NCBI GenBank assembly: GCA_902611605.1
Contig: CACMAH010000006.1
Coordinates: forward strand, 25,103-89,102
DNA from: an uncultured Alphaproteobacteria bacterium
GTDB taxonomy: Bacteria; Pseudomonadota; Alphaproteobacteria; Rhodobacterales; Rhodobacteraceae
Reading direction: 5' to 3'
Length of the DNA: 64,000 nucleotides
The notes under the pieces: model-generated
What the model saw: only the letters and a program-made list of their open reading frames with translations
Databases searched by the model: none
Told to the model about the DNA's origin: nothing
Made by a program: the position numbers and the translations under genes
Shown here: one piece after another, positions 8,066 through 17,474 of the stretch
How the letters are laid out: every line of letters starts with the position of its first letter
Position numbering within the stretch: position 1 is the stretch's first letter

Positions 8066-9391
8066 TCATTGTAGGTTTTTTTCTAGCCAATTACTAGGCA
8101 ATGAATTATCAAAATAACTATCATACCATAATTTTTTAGAAATTCGTTTACCTAATAAGCTTTTGGATTTAAAAAATAGTTTTTTCTCTAAAGTAGAGAA
8201 CTTTAATTTATCTGAGATATCATACTTTTTTCTTATAGTTCTACCGTCTTTAAGGATTACCATAACTTCTGACTCAGTTTCCAAGATTTTATCATCTGCT
8301 ACAATTTTTACTTTGTTACAAGTTTTCAAAAGTTTTTTATTATGACAATTCGCATCAGAAAAGGTATCTAGCCTTGTGGTATTAAATTTATTCACAAGTA
8401 ATGCTATAATCATTTTAAAACTAAATTTAATCTCAATCCCATTTTTTGGCTTTTCTATATTACATATCTTTAAATATTGTGGATTAATAAATACCTTTAT
8501 CCTATTGATTAAACTATCTTTTAGTTGATAATTACCTATTAAATAAATCAAACTCTCTATAACAGAATGTGTTCCATGACAACATGCATGAAACTTAAAT
8601 TTCACATCATTAATAAAATATTTTTTTCCTAAATTCATAAAGGCACAATCTTTGAATTCAGCGGAATAAGTTGTTCCATACCCATCTAATTTATCAAAAA
8701 TATTAGTATCTGCTTTAATCCCTTTTTCTGCCATAAAGGCTGACTCTACACCTCTAGTTGCCGCAAAACCTACTTGTAATGGTTTTACCATGGATCCAAA
8801 CTGGGCTTTTATTCCGCTTGAACTCGCTGAAGCAATTCCAATTGCATTCATTGTTTTCTTTTTTGATAATCCTAAAATATGTGCTGCAGCTACTGTTGAT
8901 CCAAAAATACCAGCAGTTGATGTTATATGGAATCCTTTATGGTAGTGTTTTCTTCCTAGCCAAATACCTATTCTGATCGCTGTTTCTATACCCACCAATA
9001 CTCCCTCCTTAAATAATTTTGCATTACTTTTCTTCTTATCCGATACGGCTAAAGCAGCAGAAATTACTATTGAAGATGTATGACCTAAGCTTCCAAAATG
9101 TGTATCATCATAATCTAATGCATGACTTGTCACTGCATTTATTAATGTTGCTGATTTAATGGGTAAGCGATCTATCGATCCTATGACAAAAGCTTCTTTT
9201 TTTCCTCCATTACTTTTTTCTAAATTCTTTATAATTTTTGATACAGATTCATTTTGACCAGCTAATGCTACTGCTAACCAGTCCAATATTAGTAGCCTTA
9301 GAGTTTTTTTTGTCTTTTTTGGTATATTATCTAGAGTCTGTGAGCGAGTAAATTTTGCTATTTTTTTTATTATATTTACTTTTTTTTCCAA
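8066..9391 (-). CDS. MmgE/PrpD family protein
   Basis: A protein of 441 residues matching the MmgE/PrpD fold, whose members include 2-methylcitrate dehydratase, cis-aconitate decarboxylase and related lyases. Family-like segments are HALDYDDTHFGSLGHTSS near residues 95-112 and a KFHACCHGTH segment in the C-terminal half. No prpB or prpC is adjacent, so a methylcitrate-cycle role is not supported. The start is TTG with an AGGAG ribosome-binding site 6 bases upstream. It precedes the PhyH-like gene by 38 bases. Confidence 0.88.
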   Translation of the reverse strand: MEKKVNIIKKIAKFTRSQTLDNIPKKTKKTLRLLILDWLAVALAGQNESVSKIIKNLEKSNGGKKEAFVIGSIDRLPIKSATLINAVTSHALDYDDTHFGSLGHTSSIVISAALAVSDKKKSNAKLFKEGVLVGIETAIRIGIWLGRKHYHKGFHITSTAGIFGSTVAAAHILGLSKKKTMNAIGIASASSSGIKAQFGSMVKPLQVGFAATRGVESAFMAEKGIKADTNIFDKLDGYGTTYSAEFKDCAFMNLGKKYFINDVKFKFHACCHGTHSVIESLIYLIGNYQLKDSLINRIKVFINPQYLKICNIEKPKNGIEIKFSFKMIIALLVNKFNTTRLDTFSDANCHNKKLLKTCNKVKIVADDKILETESEVMVILKDGRTIRKKYDISDKLKFSTLEKKLFFKSKSLLGKRISKKLWYDSYFDNSLPSNWLEKNLQ

Positions 9392-9520
9392 CTTTTACTC
9401 CTGTATGACTTAAGTTGAAATTAATAATAACTCTAATTTGACCATAAGTTAGATATCAATATTGATAATCATTTTTATATATCAAAACAACTAGAAAAGT
9501 TTCGATTGATCTTATTTTTT

Positions 9521-9538
9521 GAATAGTGTACAGTATTC
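9521..9538. promoter_or_regulatory. SOS-like palindromic operator before umuDC
   Basis: GAATAGTGTACAGTATTC is an 18-base palindrome matching at 16 positions (GAATA-N8-TATTC with a TGTACA core), 26 bases before the umuD start. UmuDC operons are normally LexA-repressed, and this is the only dyad in the upstream region. It differs from the direct-repeat GTTC-N7-GTTC box known for many alphaproteobacterial LexA proteins. Assignment to LexA is inference. Confidence 0.5.
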
Positions 9539-9564
9539 TAAAAACAGAAGAAGAGGAATAAATA

Positions 9565-10080
9565 TTGGGAAGCGGTGGTGCAAGAAAAGGAGCAGGAAGA
9601 CCTAAGGGACAAGGAAAATATAAAGAACCTACAAAACCTGTTAGAATACCTGAGAGCATGATTACCGATGTAATGAAATATTTATCTGTCAAGGGATATA
9701 GACTACCACTATATGCTTCAACAGTACAAGCAGGATTCCCATCCCCGGCAGATGACTATATTGAAGAGCAACTTGATTTGAACAAACACTTAATTAAACA
9801 TCCAACAGCAACTTTTTTTGTGCGAGCAGCTGGAGACTCTATGGTCGGAGCAGGAATTCATTCTGGTGATATATTAGTTGTTGATAGAAGTTTAGAACCA
9901 AAACCAGGTAAAGTTGTAATTGCAGCAATAGACGGTCAATTAACAGTAAAGCGGCTATCTCAAACATCAAAAGGTTTATACTTAAAAGCAGAAAATGACC
10001 AATATAAACCAATAAAAATTAATGAAATCAACGATATAATTATCTGGGGTGTAGTTACCAGTGTCGTTCATAAAGTTTGA
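9565..10080 (+). CDS. umuD: Pol V accessory protein UmuD (LexA-like self-cleaving)
   Basis: A protein of 171 residues with the S24 peptidase fold. The cleavage site is Ala56-Gly57 (QAGFPSPADDY), and the catalytic pair is Ser92 (GDSM) and Lys129 (LTVKR). It is longer than E. coli UmuD (139) because of an N-terminal tract GGARKGAGRPKGQGK, a basic glycine-rich segment. After RecA-stimulated cleavage, UmuD' partners with UmuC to form translesion DNA polymerase V. The start is TTG with GAGGAA 8 bases upstream. It is followed 6 bases later by umuC, forming an operon. Confidence 0.92.
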   Translation: MGSGGARKGAGRPKGQGKYKEPTKPVRIPESMITDVMKYLSVKGYRLPLYASTVQAGFPSPADDYIEEQLDLNKHLIKHPTATFFVRAAGDSMVGAGIHSGDILVVDRSLEPKPGKVVIAAIDGQLTVKRLSQTSKGLYLKAENDQYKPIKINEINDIIIWGVVTSVVHKV

Positions 10081-10086
10081 CAATTA

Positions 10087-11349
10087 ATGCCTATAATTTT
10101 TTCATTAGTTGACTGCAATAATTTTTATGCTTCATGCGAGAGAATCTTTAATCCTAACTTATCCAATAAGCCAATAGTTGTTTTATCCAATAATGATGGT
10201 TGCATTATTGCACGCTCAAATGAGGCAAAAGAACTAGGGATACCTATGGGTGCACCTTATCATCAAACCAAATATTTACTTAAAAAAAATAAAGTATCTG
10301 TATTTTCATCAAACTATCAACTATATGGCGATATCTCTCGAAGAGTAATGAGTAGTCTTTCTATGTTTGTACCAGAAATGGAAGTATATTCTATTGATGA
10401 AGCTTTTTTAAGATTAGATAAATACTATGGAAAAGATCCCTACTCTCTTGCTTCAGACATACAATTAAAAGTTCTTAAATGGACGGGAATTCCAACATCC
10501 CATGGAATAGCACCAACAAAAACATTAGCCAAAGTTGCAAATAAAATTGCCAAAAGATCCAATGGTAAAAATATATTTGATCTAACCAATCTTGATACTC
10601 AAACCAAAATTTTAGCAAGATTACCAATAGAAGATATTTGGGGGATATCAAGTGGGTGGAGTAAAAAACTGCACAATATCGGGATTAAAAATGCGCTGCA
10701 ATTGAGAGAAACTGACCCAAGCTTTATACGTAACCATTTAAGCGTAATAGGAGAAAGAATTGTATACGAACTTCGTGGTATTTCTTGCATTGGTTTAGAT
10801 AAAATAATGCCTAAAAAGAATATTTTATCTTCAAAGTCATTTGGGAAATTAATAACTGAATTAGAAGAAATAGAAGAGGCTTTAGCTAATTATACTTTTC
10901 GTGCCTGCCAAAAGTTAAGAAATCAAAATAGCAAAGCTCAAGGTATTTATGTTTTTATTAAAACCAATAAACATAGAATGAATGATCCCCAATACCGCAA
11001 CTCAGCAACAAAAGAACTCCCCTACCCCTCGTCAGATTCAAGCTTAATTATTAAAACAGCAAAGCTATTACTACGAGAAATCTATCGACAAGGATTTAAG
11101 TATCAAAAATGCGGTATAATGCTTCTCGACCTTGTAGACTCTGATTATATACAAAATAATTTATTTGAAAAAATACCTCCTCAGAAAAAAGAAAACTTAT
11201 CAAGTATAATCGACGCGATTAATCAAAGTACTGGAAATGAAAGTATCTTCTACGCTTCTCAAGGTATTAAAAGGAGTTGGAAAATGCGTTGTAGCAAAAG
11301 GTCCCAGCGATATACAACGCAATGGAGAGAATTAGTAAAAGCATATTAA
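10087..11349 (+). CDS. umuC: DNA polymerase V catalytic subunit UmuC
   Basis: A Y-family polymerase of 420 residues. The first metal-binding Asp9 lies in SLVDCNNFYASCERIF, and the catalytic Asp104-Glu105 lie in YSIDEAFL. Helix-hairpin-helix, little-finger and UmuC-type C-terminal regions follow. Length matches UmuC (about 422). It performs error-prone synthesis across lesions with UmuD'. It lies 6 bases behind umuD and shares its SOS-like promoter. Confidence 0.95.
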   Translation: MPIIFSLVDCNNFYASCERIFNPNLSNKPIVVLSNNDGCIIARSNEAKELGIPMGAPYHQTKYLLKKNKVSVFSSNYQLYGDISRRVMSSLSMFVPEMEVYSIDEAFLRLDKYYGKDPYSLASDIQLKVLKWTGIPTSHGIAPTKTLAKVANKIAKRSNGKNIFDLTNLDTQTKILARLPIEDIWGISSGWSKKLHNIGIKNALQLRETDPSFIRNHLSVIGERIVYELRGISCIGLDKIMPKKNILSSKSFGKLITELEEIEEALANYTFRACQKLRNQNSKAQGIYVFIKTNKHRMNDPQYRNSATKELPYPSSDSSLIIKTAKLLLREIYRQGFKYQKCGIMLLDLVDSDYIQNNLFEKIPPQKKENLSSIIDAINQSTGNESIFYASQGIKRSWKMRCSKRSQRYTTQWRELVKAY

Positions 11350-11395
11350 TAGAAAAAAAAATATTTCTTTGACTAACATGAAATTCAATATAAAG

Positions 11396-13246
11396 TCACA
11401 TCTCTGACTTTAGTTCTTCCAATTCTAGCCATCTTAACTCGTATTTATCTAACTTAGATCTTGCATCAGCAAGATTTTTAGAAGTTAAAAGAAACCCTTC
11501 GGGATCATTTAAATAAAAATTGGAATCTGAAAGATCTTTAGAAAAATTTTCAATTTCTTTTTCTTTTTCTTTAATTTTTAATGGCAGATTTTTTAATTCA
11601 AATTCTAATTTGAAAGAAAGCTTCTTAATACTTTTATTATCACTACCTTTTTCTTCTATTTTTTTAGATGATGAATTTTGTGTAGAACTATGATTAGTAC
11701 TCGATTCTTGTTTTTTGGATTTTTGATAATGAGAAAAATAATCAGAATATCCTCCGATATGCTGTTCAATATCACCATTTCCTTCAAAAGAAAGGATCTT
11801 TGTAACTGTTTGGTCAAGAAAATCTCTATCATGAGAAACTAATAATAAAGTTCCTGCGTAATTTATAAGAATTTCTTCCAACATATCCAATGTTTCCATA
11901 TCAAGGTCATTTGTAGGCTCATCTAAAATAAGACAAGATTTAGGATTAGCTAATATTTTAGAGAGTTGAAGCCTATTTTTTTGACCTCCTGACAAAGTAG
12001 AAACTTTGTCTAAAATTATACTCGATTCAAACATAAAATCTTTAAGATAACCATAAACATGTCGCATCTTGCCTCTAACATTTACATAATCACCACCATT
12101 TGGAGCAAGTGTATCCTTTAAACTATAGTTATCATTTATATCACTCCTATTTTGGTCAAAATAGGAGTATTCAAAATCTTTTTTAATTTTTATACTTCCA
12201 CTATCAACTTTTAATTCTTTTAATAAAAGTTTTAAAAAAGTTGTTTTGCCAGAACCATTCTGACCAATAATTCCAATACGGTCTCCTTTTTTAATGCGAA
12301 AATTAAATCCATTAAGGATTTTTAGTTTTTGTCCATCACTGTAAAATTCCTTATTTACATTATAAAACTCAGCAATTATTTTTGAATGACTATCAAAGTC
12401 TTTTATTGGTTCAATATGTATTTTCTTTGTTGTATGCCTAAAAGAACTTTCATCTTTTTTAAGCTTATCACGCATTTCCTTAACCTTATTAAGCCTTCTT
12501 ACATTGCGTTTAACACGTGCCTTTACTCCTCTAGAAGCCCATTCAGCTTCTTGAGCTAATATCTGCTTTCTTCTAGCCAATTCTCGAGCTTCTTGTTCTA
12601 AAAGCATAGAAGACCATTCATCAAAAAATTTAAATCCACGTGAACAAACTCTTAACTTTCCTCGATCAATCCAAAATATTTGGTTCGAAATATTTTCGAG
12701 AAACCTTTTATCATGGGAAATGCAGATTAAAGATCCTCTATAACTATTAAGATAATTCTCTAACCAACTAATAGCATTAAGATCTAAATGATTCGTTGGT
12801 TCATCCAGTAATAATATTTCAGGCTCCTCTACTAAAGCCCTAGCTAAACCTGCTCTCCTAATTTGCCCTCCTGAAAGCATTTTCATTTTTGAAGAAACAT
12901 TTAATTTTAAAGAATCTGCAATAATATCGACTTTATATTTATAAAGTTCTCTTTCTTCACCTAAAATATTGCTAAAGATAAAATCAAATACTGTTATTTC
13001 TTCATTAAAATTTATCTCCTGACCTAAGTACCCAATAGAAATACATGGTTCAACCCACTTCTCACCTTCATCCAAGCCCTTAACTCCTGAAATAACTTTC
13101 ATGATTGTTGACTTACCTGCACCATTTTTACCAATCAAGGCAGTTCTTAAACCCTGATGAATGTTCAAGTCTAAATTCTCAAAAATTGGTGTCTCTTTAT
13201 AGATCACCATTGCATCTCTAATTGAAAGGAGTAGCTGTTGCGACAT
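11396..13246 (-). CDS. uup: ABC-F ATPase Uup
   Basis: A protein of 616 residues with two ABC ATPase domains and no membrane segments. Walker A is at 39-46 (GKNGAGKST) and again near 333 (GQNGSGKTT). Each half has an LSGGQ signature and an LLLDEPTNHLDL or LILDEPTNDLDM Walker B. The basic linker between domains and the C-terminal coiled coil (KLEFELKNLPLKIKEKEKEI) match Uup rather than EttA. Uup-type proteins act on ribosomes or branched DNA and affect precise excision of transposons. It is convergent with umuC. Confidence 0.9.
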   Translation of the reverse strand: MSQQLLLSIRDAMVIYKETPIFENLDLNIHQGLRTALIGKNGAGKSTIMKVISGVKGLDEGEKWVEPCISIGYLGQEINFNEEITVFDFIFSNILGEERELYKYKVDIIADSLKLNVSSKMKMLSGGQIRRAGLARALVEEPEILLLDEPTNHLDLNAISWLENYLNSYRGSLICISHDKRFLENISNQIFWIDRGKLRVCSRGFKFFDEWSSMLLEQEARELARRKQILAQEAEWASRGVKARVKRNVRRLNKVKEMRDKLKKDESSFRHTTKKIHIEPIKDFDSHSKIIAEFYNVNKEFYSDGQKLKILNGFNFRIKKGDRIGIIGQNGSGKTTFLKLLLKELKVDSGSIKIKKDFEYSYFDQNRSDINDNYSLKDTLAPNGGDYVNVRGKMRHVYGYLKDFMFESSIILDKVSTLSGGQKNRLQLSKILANPKSCLILDEPTNDLDMETLDMLEEILINYAGTLLLVSHDRDFLDQTVTKILSFEGNGDIEQHIGGYSDYFSHYQKSKKQESSTNHSSTQNSSSKKIEEKGSDNKSIKKLSFKLEFELKNLPLKIKEKEKEIENFSKDLSDSNFYLNDPEGFLLTSKNLADARSKLDKYELRWLELEELKSEM

Positions 13247-13317
13247 TATAAACCTTGTTCAAATTCTCGAATTTTTTTAATTGATTTATATTTCTTAAAT
13301 AGCCTATAAATCTTCTT

Positions 13318-14505
13318 TTGAATAAACACATTAATTATATTAATTTTGCGGCAAGTCAAACTATGAATTTCTATGAAAAAGCCATAATAAAAAGTGAGTT
13401 TTTTATTAAAGATAGTATTCTAAAATATGATCAGCTTAGGAATTATGATTTTGGACCAAATAAAAGAGATAATGTTTCTGGTCTATCTCCATTTTTCAGC
13501 CATAGAATTTTATTTGAATATCATTTGATTGATAAAATACTCCAAATGCACCAATATTCTAGAGTTGAAAAATTTATCCAAGAGATTTTTTGGAGAATCT
13601 ACTGGAAGGGCTGGATGGAAATTAGGCCCTCTGTTTGGGATAATTTCCTTGAAGGTTTAAATAGAATAAAATTCAACAAAAAAGACTACGAAAATGCAAT
13701 TAATGCTAAAACAAAACTCTCATGTTTTAATGACTGGGTTATTGAATTAAAAGAATATAATTATCTTCATAATCATACAAGAATGTGGTTTGCTAGTATA
13801 TGGATATTTACACTTAAACTGCCTTGGCAATTAGGTGCAAAATTTTTTTTAGAAAATTTAAAAGATGGGGATGCATCTTCTAACACATTAAGTTGGAAGT
13901 GGGTTGCAGGTTTACAAACTAAAGGTAAAAATTATTTAGCTAATTCAAGAAATATAGAAAAGTTTACAAATAATAGATATGCAAATATTCCATTAATTGA
14001 TACTGCTTTTCCAAAAACCGAACTTTTTTTTCCTTTAATTCAAAAATTACCCAAAAATCATAATGAGAAAAAATATCCTAATTTAGTTATTCTTGATACG
14101 GATCTATTTATTTATGATCGTTTAGATCTAATGAAAAAATATGAAAAAATTTATTTTATTTTGTTAGATAATGAAGATCGAACAATACAGATTAGTAAAA
14201 ATGTATACAATTTTAAGAAAGAAATAATGAATGATGTGAGTCAGTCGCTCCCTAACTCTTACTTAATATCTAGTCAAAATTTCAAAAATCAAATAAATAA
14301 ACTAGAAGGTATTGATATCATTTACCCAAATGTAGGAGAAAACTTAGATTTTATGGCTATAATAAGTAAGGAAAATCAACTAAAAACTAATTACCTATAT
14401 AGGGAAATCGATCTTTTTTGTTGGCAGTACTGCCAAAAAGGATTTTTTAATTTTAAAAAAAATATTCCTTTTATCTTAAATGAAATACGTAACAAACATT
14501 TATAA
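13318..14505 (+). CDS. Photolyase/cryptochrome-like FAD-binding protein
   Basis: A protein of 395 residues. The N-terminal 220 or so match the helical FAD-binding domain of photolyases, with SGLSPFFSHRILFEY, EKFIQEIFWRIYWKGW, a HNHTRMWFASIW motif and GDASSNTLSWKWVAG. The usual N-terminal antenna domain is absent. Instead, residues about 245-395 form an alpha/beta-like region (PNLVILDTDLFIYDR) of uncertain identity. Family members probably bind FAD; repair activity cannot be read off. The start is TTG at 13318, or ATG at 13363. It overlaps by 6 bases, tail to tail, a flavin oxidoreductase gene that may function with it. Confidence 0.78.
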   Translation: MNKHINYINFAASQTMNFYEKAIIKSEFFIKDSILKYDQLRNYDFGPNKRDNVSGLSPFFSHRILFEYHLIDKILQMHQYSRVEKFIQEIFWRIYWKGWMEIRPSVWDNFLEGLNRIKFNKKDYENAINAKTKLSCFNDWVIELKEYNYLHNHTRMWFASIWIFTLKLPWQLGAKFFLENLKDGDASSNTLSWKWVAGLQTKGKNYLANSRNIEKFTNNRYANIPLIDTAFPKTELFFPLIQKLPKNHNEKKYPNLVILDTDLFIYDRLDLMKKYEKIYFILLDNEDRTIQISKNVYNFKKEIMNDVSQSLPNSYLISSQNFKNQINKLEGIDIIYPNVGENLDFMAIISKENQLKTNYLYREIDLFCWQYCQKGFFNFKKNIPFILNEIRNKHL

Positions 14506-15462
14506 AAGATTTTTTACAACCTTTTCTCCAGAAATAAATGCATCTTCTATTGTGGGACCTACAGTCCAATCACCAGCAAATCCAATAGACTTATCTTTAT
14601 TCACATTAGGAATAGAAGGAGATAACCAATTTATTACTTGCGAATATCGCCATTTATGACAGTAGGTACTACTAATATTATATTTCTTGAAATGAGTAAT
14701 TTTTTTACTGAGCAGCAATAAACATTTCCTTATTAGTGTCTCTTTATCATATTCAAAATTAATTTCACTCCATTTATTTGACATCCTAACAACAACTGAA
14801 TTTGTTTGATTATTACTAAAAGTTATACCACAAAATAATGTGCTTAAATCACCTGCATCATCTTCAAAAAAAGAGTATTTTGGAATATCAACTTTTTGAT
14901 CAAAAGCTATTAAAAAAGCCAAACATTTAGAATACTTTATTTTATTTATTTCATTGACTATTTGAGGATTAATTTTCTTTATCAATTCTGATGCTTGAGG
15001 AGCTGGAACTGATAAAACAATCTTTTTTGTTATTATAAATTTATTATCACTACAATTTACTATAAAAAAATTACCATCTCTTTCAACATTTATAGCCTTT
15101 GTTTTTTGTTTTATAATTAAATTTTTATTAAAGTATTCAAAAAATGATCTCATCATAGGGCTTGGATAATAAACTATTTGAGATTTATTGCGGATATTTT
15201 TAATTACGGTTCTCGAAATATTTTTATTATGTTTCAGTAAGTTGAAAAAAGATAAACTTTTTTTTATTTTGCTTCTGGATATAAATGGGGCTCCATGATT
15301 AAAATAAATATTATTTAGATTTTTCGAACATATTCTACCGCCAACATGAAAACCTTTATCAATAATTAAAATATTATTAATTTTTTTTTTCTTGGCTTCC
15401 AAATAAACTGATAAACCTGAAATACCAGAACCTATTATTAATAAATCAATGTTTTTTGTCAT
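14500..15462 (-). CDS. NAD(P)/FAD-dependent oxidoreductase (renalase-like)
   Basis: A protein of 320 residues. The dinucleotide-binding motif GSGISGLSVYLEA is at about residues 11-23, and a C-terminal FAGDWTVGPTIEDAFISGE segment closes the FAD site, as in renalase/amine-oxidase-like proteins of the COG3380 type. A substrate cannot be named. It converges on the photolyase-like gene with a 6-base overlap. Such oxidoreductases are, as I recall, often found beside photolyases, so a flavin-related partnership is plausible but inferred. Confidence 0.8.
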   Translation of the reverse strand: MTKNIDLLIIGSGISGLSVYLEAKKKKINNILIIDKGFHVGGRICSKNLNNIYFNHGAPFISRSKIKKSLSFFNLLKHNKNISRTVIKNIRNKSQIVYYPSPMMRSFFEYFNKNLIIKQKTKAINVERDGNFFIVNCSDNKFIITKKIVLSVPAPQASELIKKINPQIVNEINKIKYSKCLAFLIAFDQKVDIPKYSFFEDDAGDLSTLFCGITFSNNQTNSVVVRMSNKWSEINFEYDKETLIRKCLLLLSKKITHFKKYNISSTYCHKWRYSQVINWLSPSIPNVNKDKSIGFAGDWTVGPTIEDAFISGEKVVKNLL

Positions 15463-15601
15463 GTAATCAAATTCACCAGTTAAATTATTATTGACTATTT
15501 GAGAAATAAGTTTGAATAAAATTCAAATGGACATTTTATCGCATTCAAATTGAAAAAAAAATAAACAAATAAAAATAATTATAATTCATGAGGTGAAAAA
15601 A

Positions 15602-15853
15602 ATGAAAACGTTATCAATACTAACTCTTTCCATAAGTCTTATTGGTACTCAGATTTTAGCATCTGGTTGCTCTGAAATGGCTGCATTTAATACAAAAGTC
15701 AACAACTTTTTGGAAACAGCAAACCTTAGTAACGAAACCAAAAGTAAAATCAATAAACTATCTAATGATTGTAAAAATATGCATGACATGGGTATGGAAG
15801 TTAGTACCATAGACTCATGCAAAGAAGTAATGAGTATGGTGGAAATATACTAA
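15602..15853 (+). CDS. Small secreted protein of unknown function
   Basis: A protein of 83 residues from the ATG at 15602, chosen because GAGGTG lies 6 bases upstream; a GTG at 15593 in the same frame lacks a ribosome-binding site. The N-terminus is a Sec-type signal ending near LASG, followed by a short acidic/helical domain with three cysteines that may form a disulfide. No lipobox is convincing, since Cys follows Gly-Cys rather than a LxGC pattern at the right place. I recognise no family. Confidence 0.55.
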   Translation: MKTLSILTLSISLIGTQILASGCSEMAAFNTKVNNFLETANLSNETKSKINKLSNDCKNMHDMGMEVSTIDSCKEVMSMVEIY

Positions 15854-15965
15854 TTTTGTATTAAATCAGTATGATTGTTTTGAAGTAATAAGTTTAATTT
15901 TTGTGTTTTAGAATTCTTTTCAAAAATATAATTTATTATTTGTATACATATACTACTTAATCAGA

Positions 15966-16042
<77 letters not shown>

Positions 16043-16153
16043 TTAAAACTTTATTATTATTTAAAAGCAAGAATGAAAAGCTTTTTTTTGAATTTTTGCT
16101 CTCAATATTGTTTATTACGTCTTATTATAAGTTTAAATATAAATATTTAACCA

Positions 16154-16663
16154 TTAATCTTTTTCTTTAAAAAGTATTTGATCATCCCATGTCAAAATAG
16201 TATCTGCCATTTTCCCACGTGGACCTTCAGTCACTGTGAGTACTATTGCTTCTCCAGTTTCTAAATCAGAAAGACCTGATCTTTTCAAAGTTTCTATATG
16301 CAAAAAAATATCATCATTAGATTTAAAAATATTAGCAAATCCAAATCCTTTTGATTTATTAAACCATTTAACTCTCGCTGGATGCAAATCAAAATCATTA
16401 ATTTTATTTACAGAATGATCATTTTCTTTAGGATTTTTTATATCCTCTGAATTCAGGATATTATAAATTTTAGATACTTGTATACCTTTATCAGTTTCTA
16501 AAAATTCAAACTCAATTTTTGTGTCCTCAGATACAGAAGTTCTTCCAAAATTTTTTAAAACATTAGCATGAAGAAGGACATCACCTCCCCCATCCTCTAG
16601 CACAAGGAAGCCAAAGCCTTTATCTATATCAAACCATTTTACATGGCCGAATACTCTTTTCAT
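16154..16663 (-). CDS. Cold-shock protein with two cold-shock domains
   Basis: A protein of 169 residues with two OB-fold cold-shock domains: about 1-70 (HVKWFDIDKGFGFL) and about 93-162 (RVKWFNKSKGFGFA). Each keeps the aromatic RNP1-like KGFGF motif for single-stranded nucleic acid; the first RNP2 site is DVLLHAN and the second DIFLHIE. The two-domain form is common in Alphaproteobacteria. It probably binds RNA as a chaperone. GAGGGAG lies 8 bases before the ATG. Confidence 0.92.
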   Translation of the reverse strand: MKRVFGHVKWFDIDKGFGFLVLEDGGGDVLLHANVLKNFGRTSVSEDTKIEFEFLETDKGIQVSKIYNILNSEDIKNPKENDHSVNKINDFDLHPARVKWFNKSKGFGFANIFKSNDDIFLHIETLKRSGLSDLETGEAIVLTVTEGPRGKMADTILTWDDQILFKEKD

Positions 16664-16764
16664 CGTTCAAGACTCCCTCTATAAACATCTTGAACTTTTT
16701 AAATTGTAAAAAAAAAATTAGAAATAAGCAACTGATTTAGAATTTATACTTATTATAAAAAAAA

Positions 16765-17346
16765 TTATGGATACAAATTATCAATAGACCACTTCTGATC
16801 TAAGTCTAATCTCTTCCATAACTCTCTTTCATGTAATCGAAATTTTCCTTCCTTCCAAAATTCTATTGATAAAGGACGTATTCTAATACCTCCCCAAAAA
16901 GGTGGCCTAGGTGGATTAGATTTAAATTTTTTTTCCATAAGGGCAATTCTTTCTAGAAGTTCTTCTCTATTCTTTAATTTTGAACTTTGTTTTGAAGCCC
17001 ATGCTCCAATTCTTGAACCTAATGCTCTTGAATTGTAATAATCATCTGCAACTATTCCATTTTCTTTTTCTGCAATTCCTCTGATTCGTATTTGCTTTGC
17101 TAATGATTTCCAATGAAAAGAAAAAGCTACATTATTATTATTTTCTATTTCATTGCCTTTTTGTGAATTATAATTTGTGAAGAAAACGAAAGAATCGCTA
17201 TCAATTTTTCTTAGTAATACAGTCCTAATATTTGGGAACCCAGTATCATCAACTGTTGCAAGTGTTATTGCATCAGGATCATTGATTTCTGTTTTTTTTG
17301 CTTCATTATACCAATCCACAATTTTTGTAATAGGATTTTTATCCAT
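16765..17346 (-). CDS. pdxH: Pyridoxamine/pyridoxine 5'-phosphate oxidase
   Basis: A protein of 193 residues, FMN-dependent split-barrel fold. Family segments include ATVDDTGFPNIRTVLLR near the N-terminus, SFHWKSLAKQIRIRG in the middle, and the C-terminal PxRPPFWGG and FWKEGKFRLHER motifs that bind FMN and PLP. It makes pyridoxal 5'-phosphate in the last step of vitamin B6 synthesis. Another B6 gene, pdxA, lies 33 kb away in this window. A GGAGAAATT leader precedes the ATG. It is divergent from fabI. Confidence 0.95.
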   Translation of the reverse strand: MDKNPITKIVDWYNEAKKTEINDPDAITLATVDDTGFPNIRTVLLRKIDSDSFVFFTNYNSQKGNEIENNNNVAFSFHWKSLAKQIRIRGIAEKENGIVADDYYNSRALGSRIGAWASKQSSKLKNREELLERIALMEKKFKSNPPRPPFWGGIRIRPLSIEFWKEGKFRLHERELWKRLDLDQKWSIDNLYP

Positions 17347-17474
17347 AATTTCTCCATAAAATATTATCTTTGATAAAAAAAGAAATTCATTTAAATATAC
17401 AGCATGATATAATTACATATACTTTTATTAAAAGGTTTAACAAATATTTAAAGAACAAATTACTCGGGATAATA

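Noticed and set aside
17370..17474. A longer FabI start at 17370
   Set aside because: The extra 35 residues overlap the divergent promoter region and are not like FabI N-termini; the ATG at 17475 places the Rossmann motif correctly.
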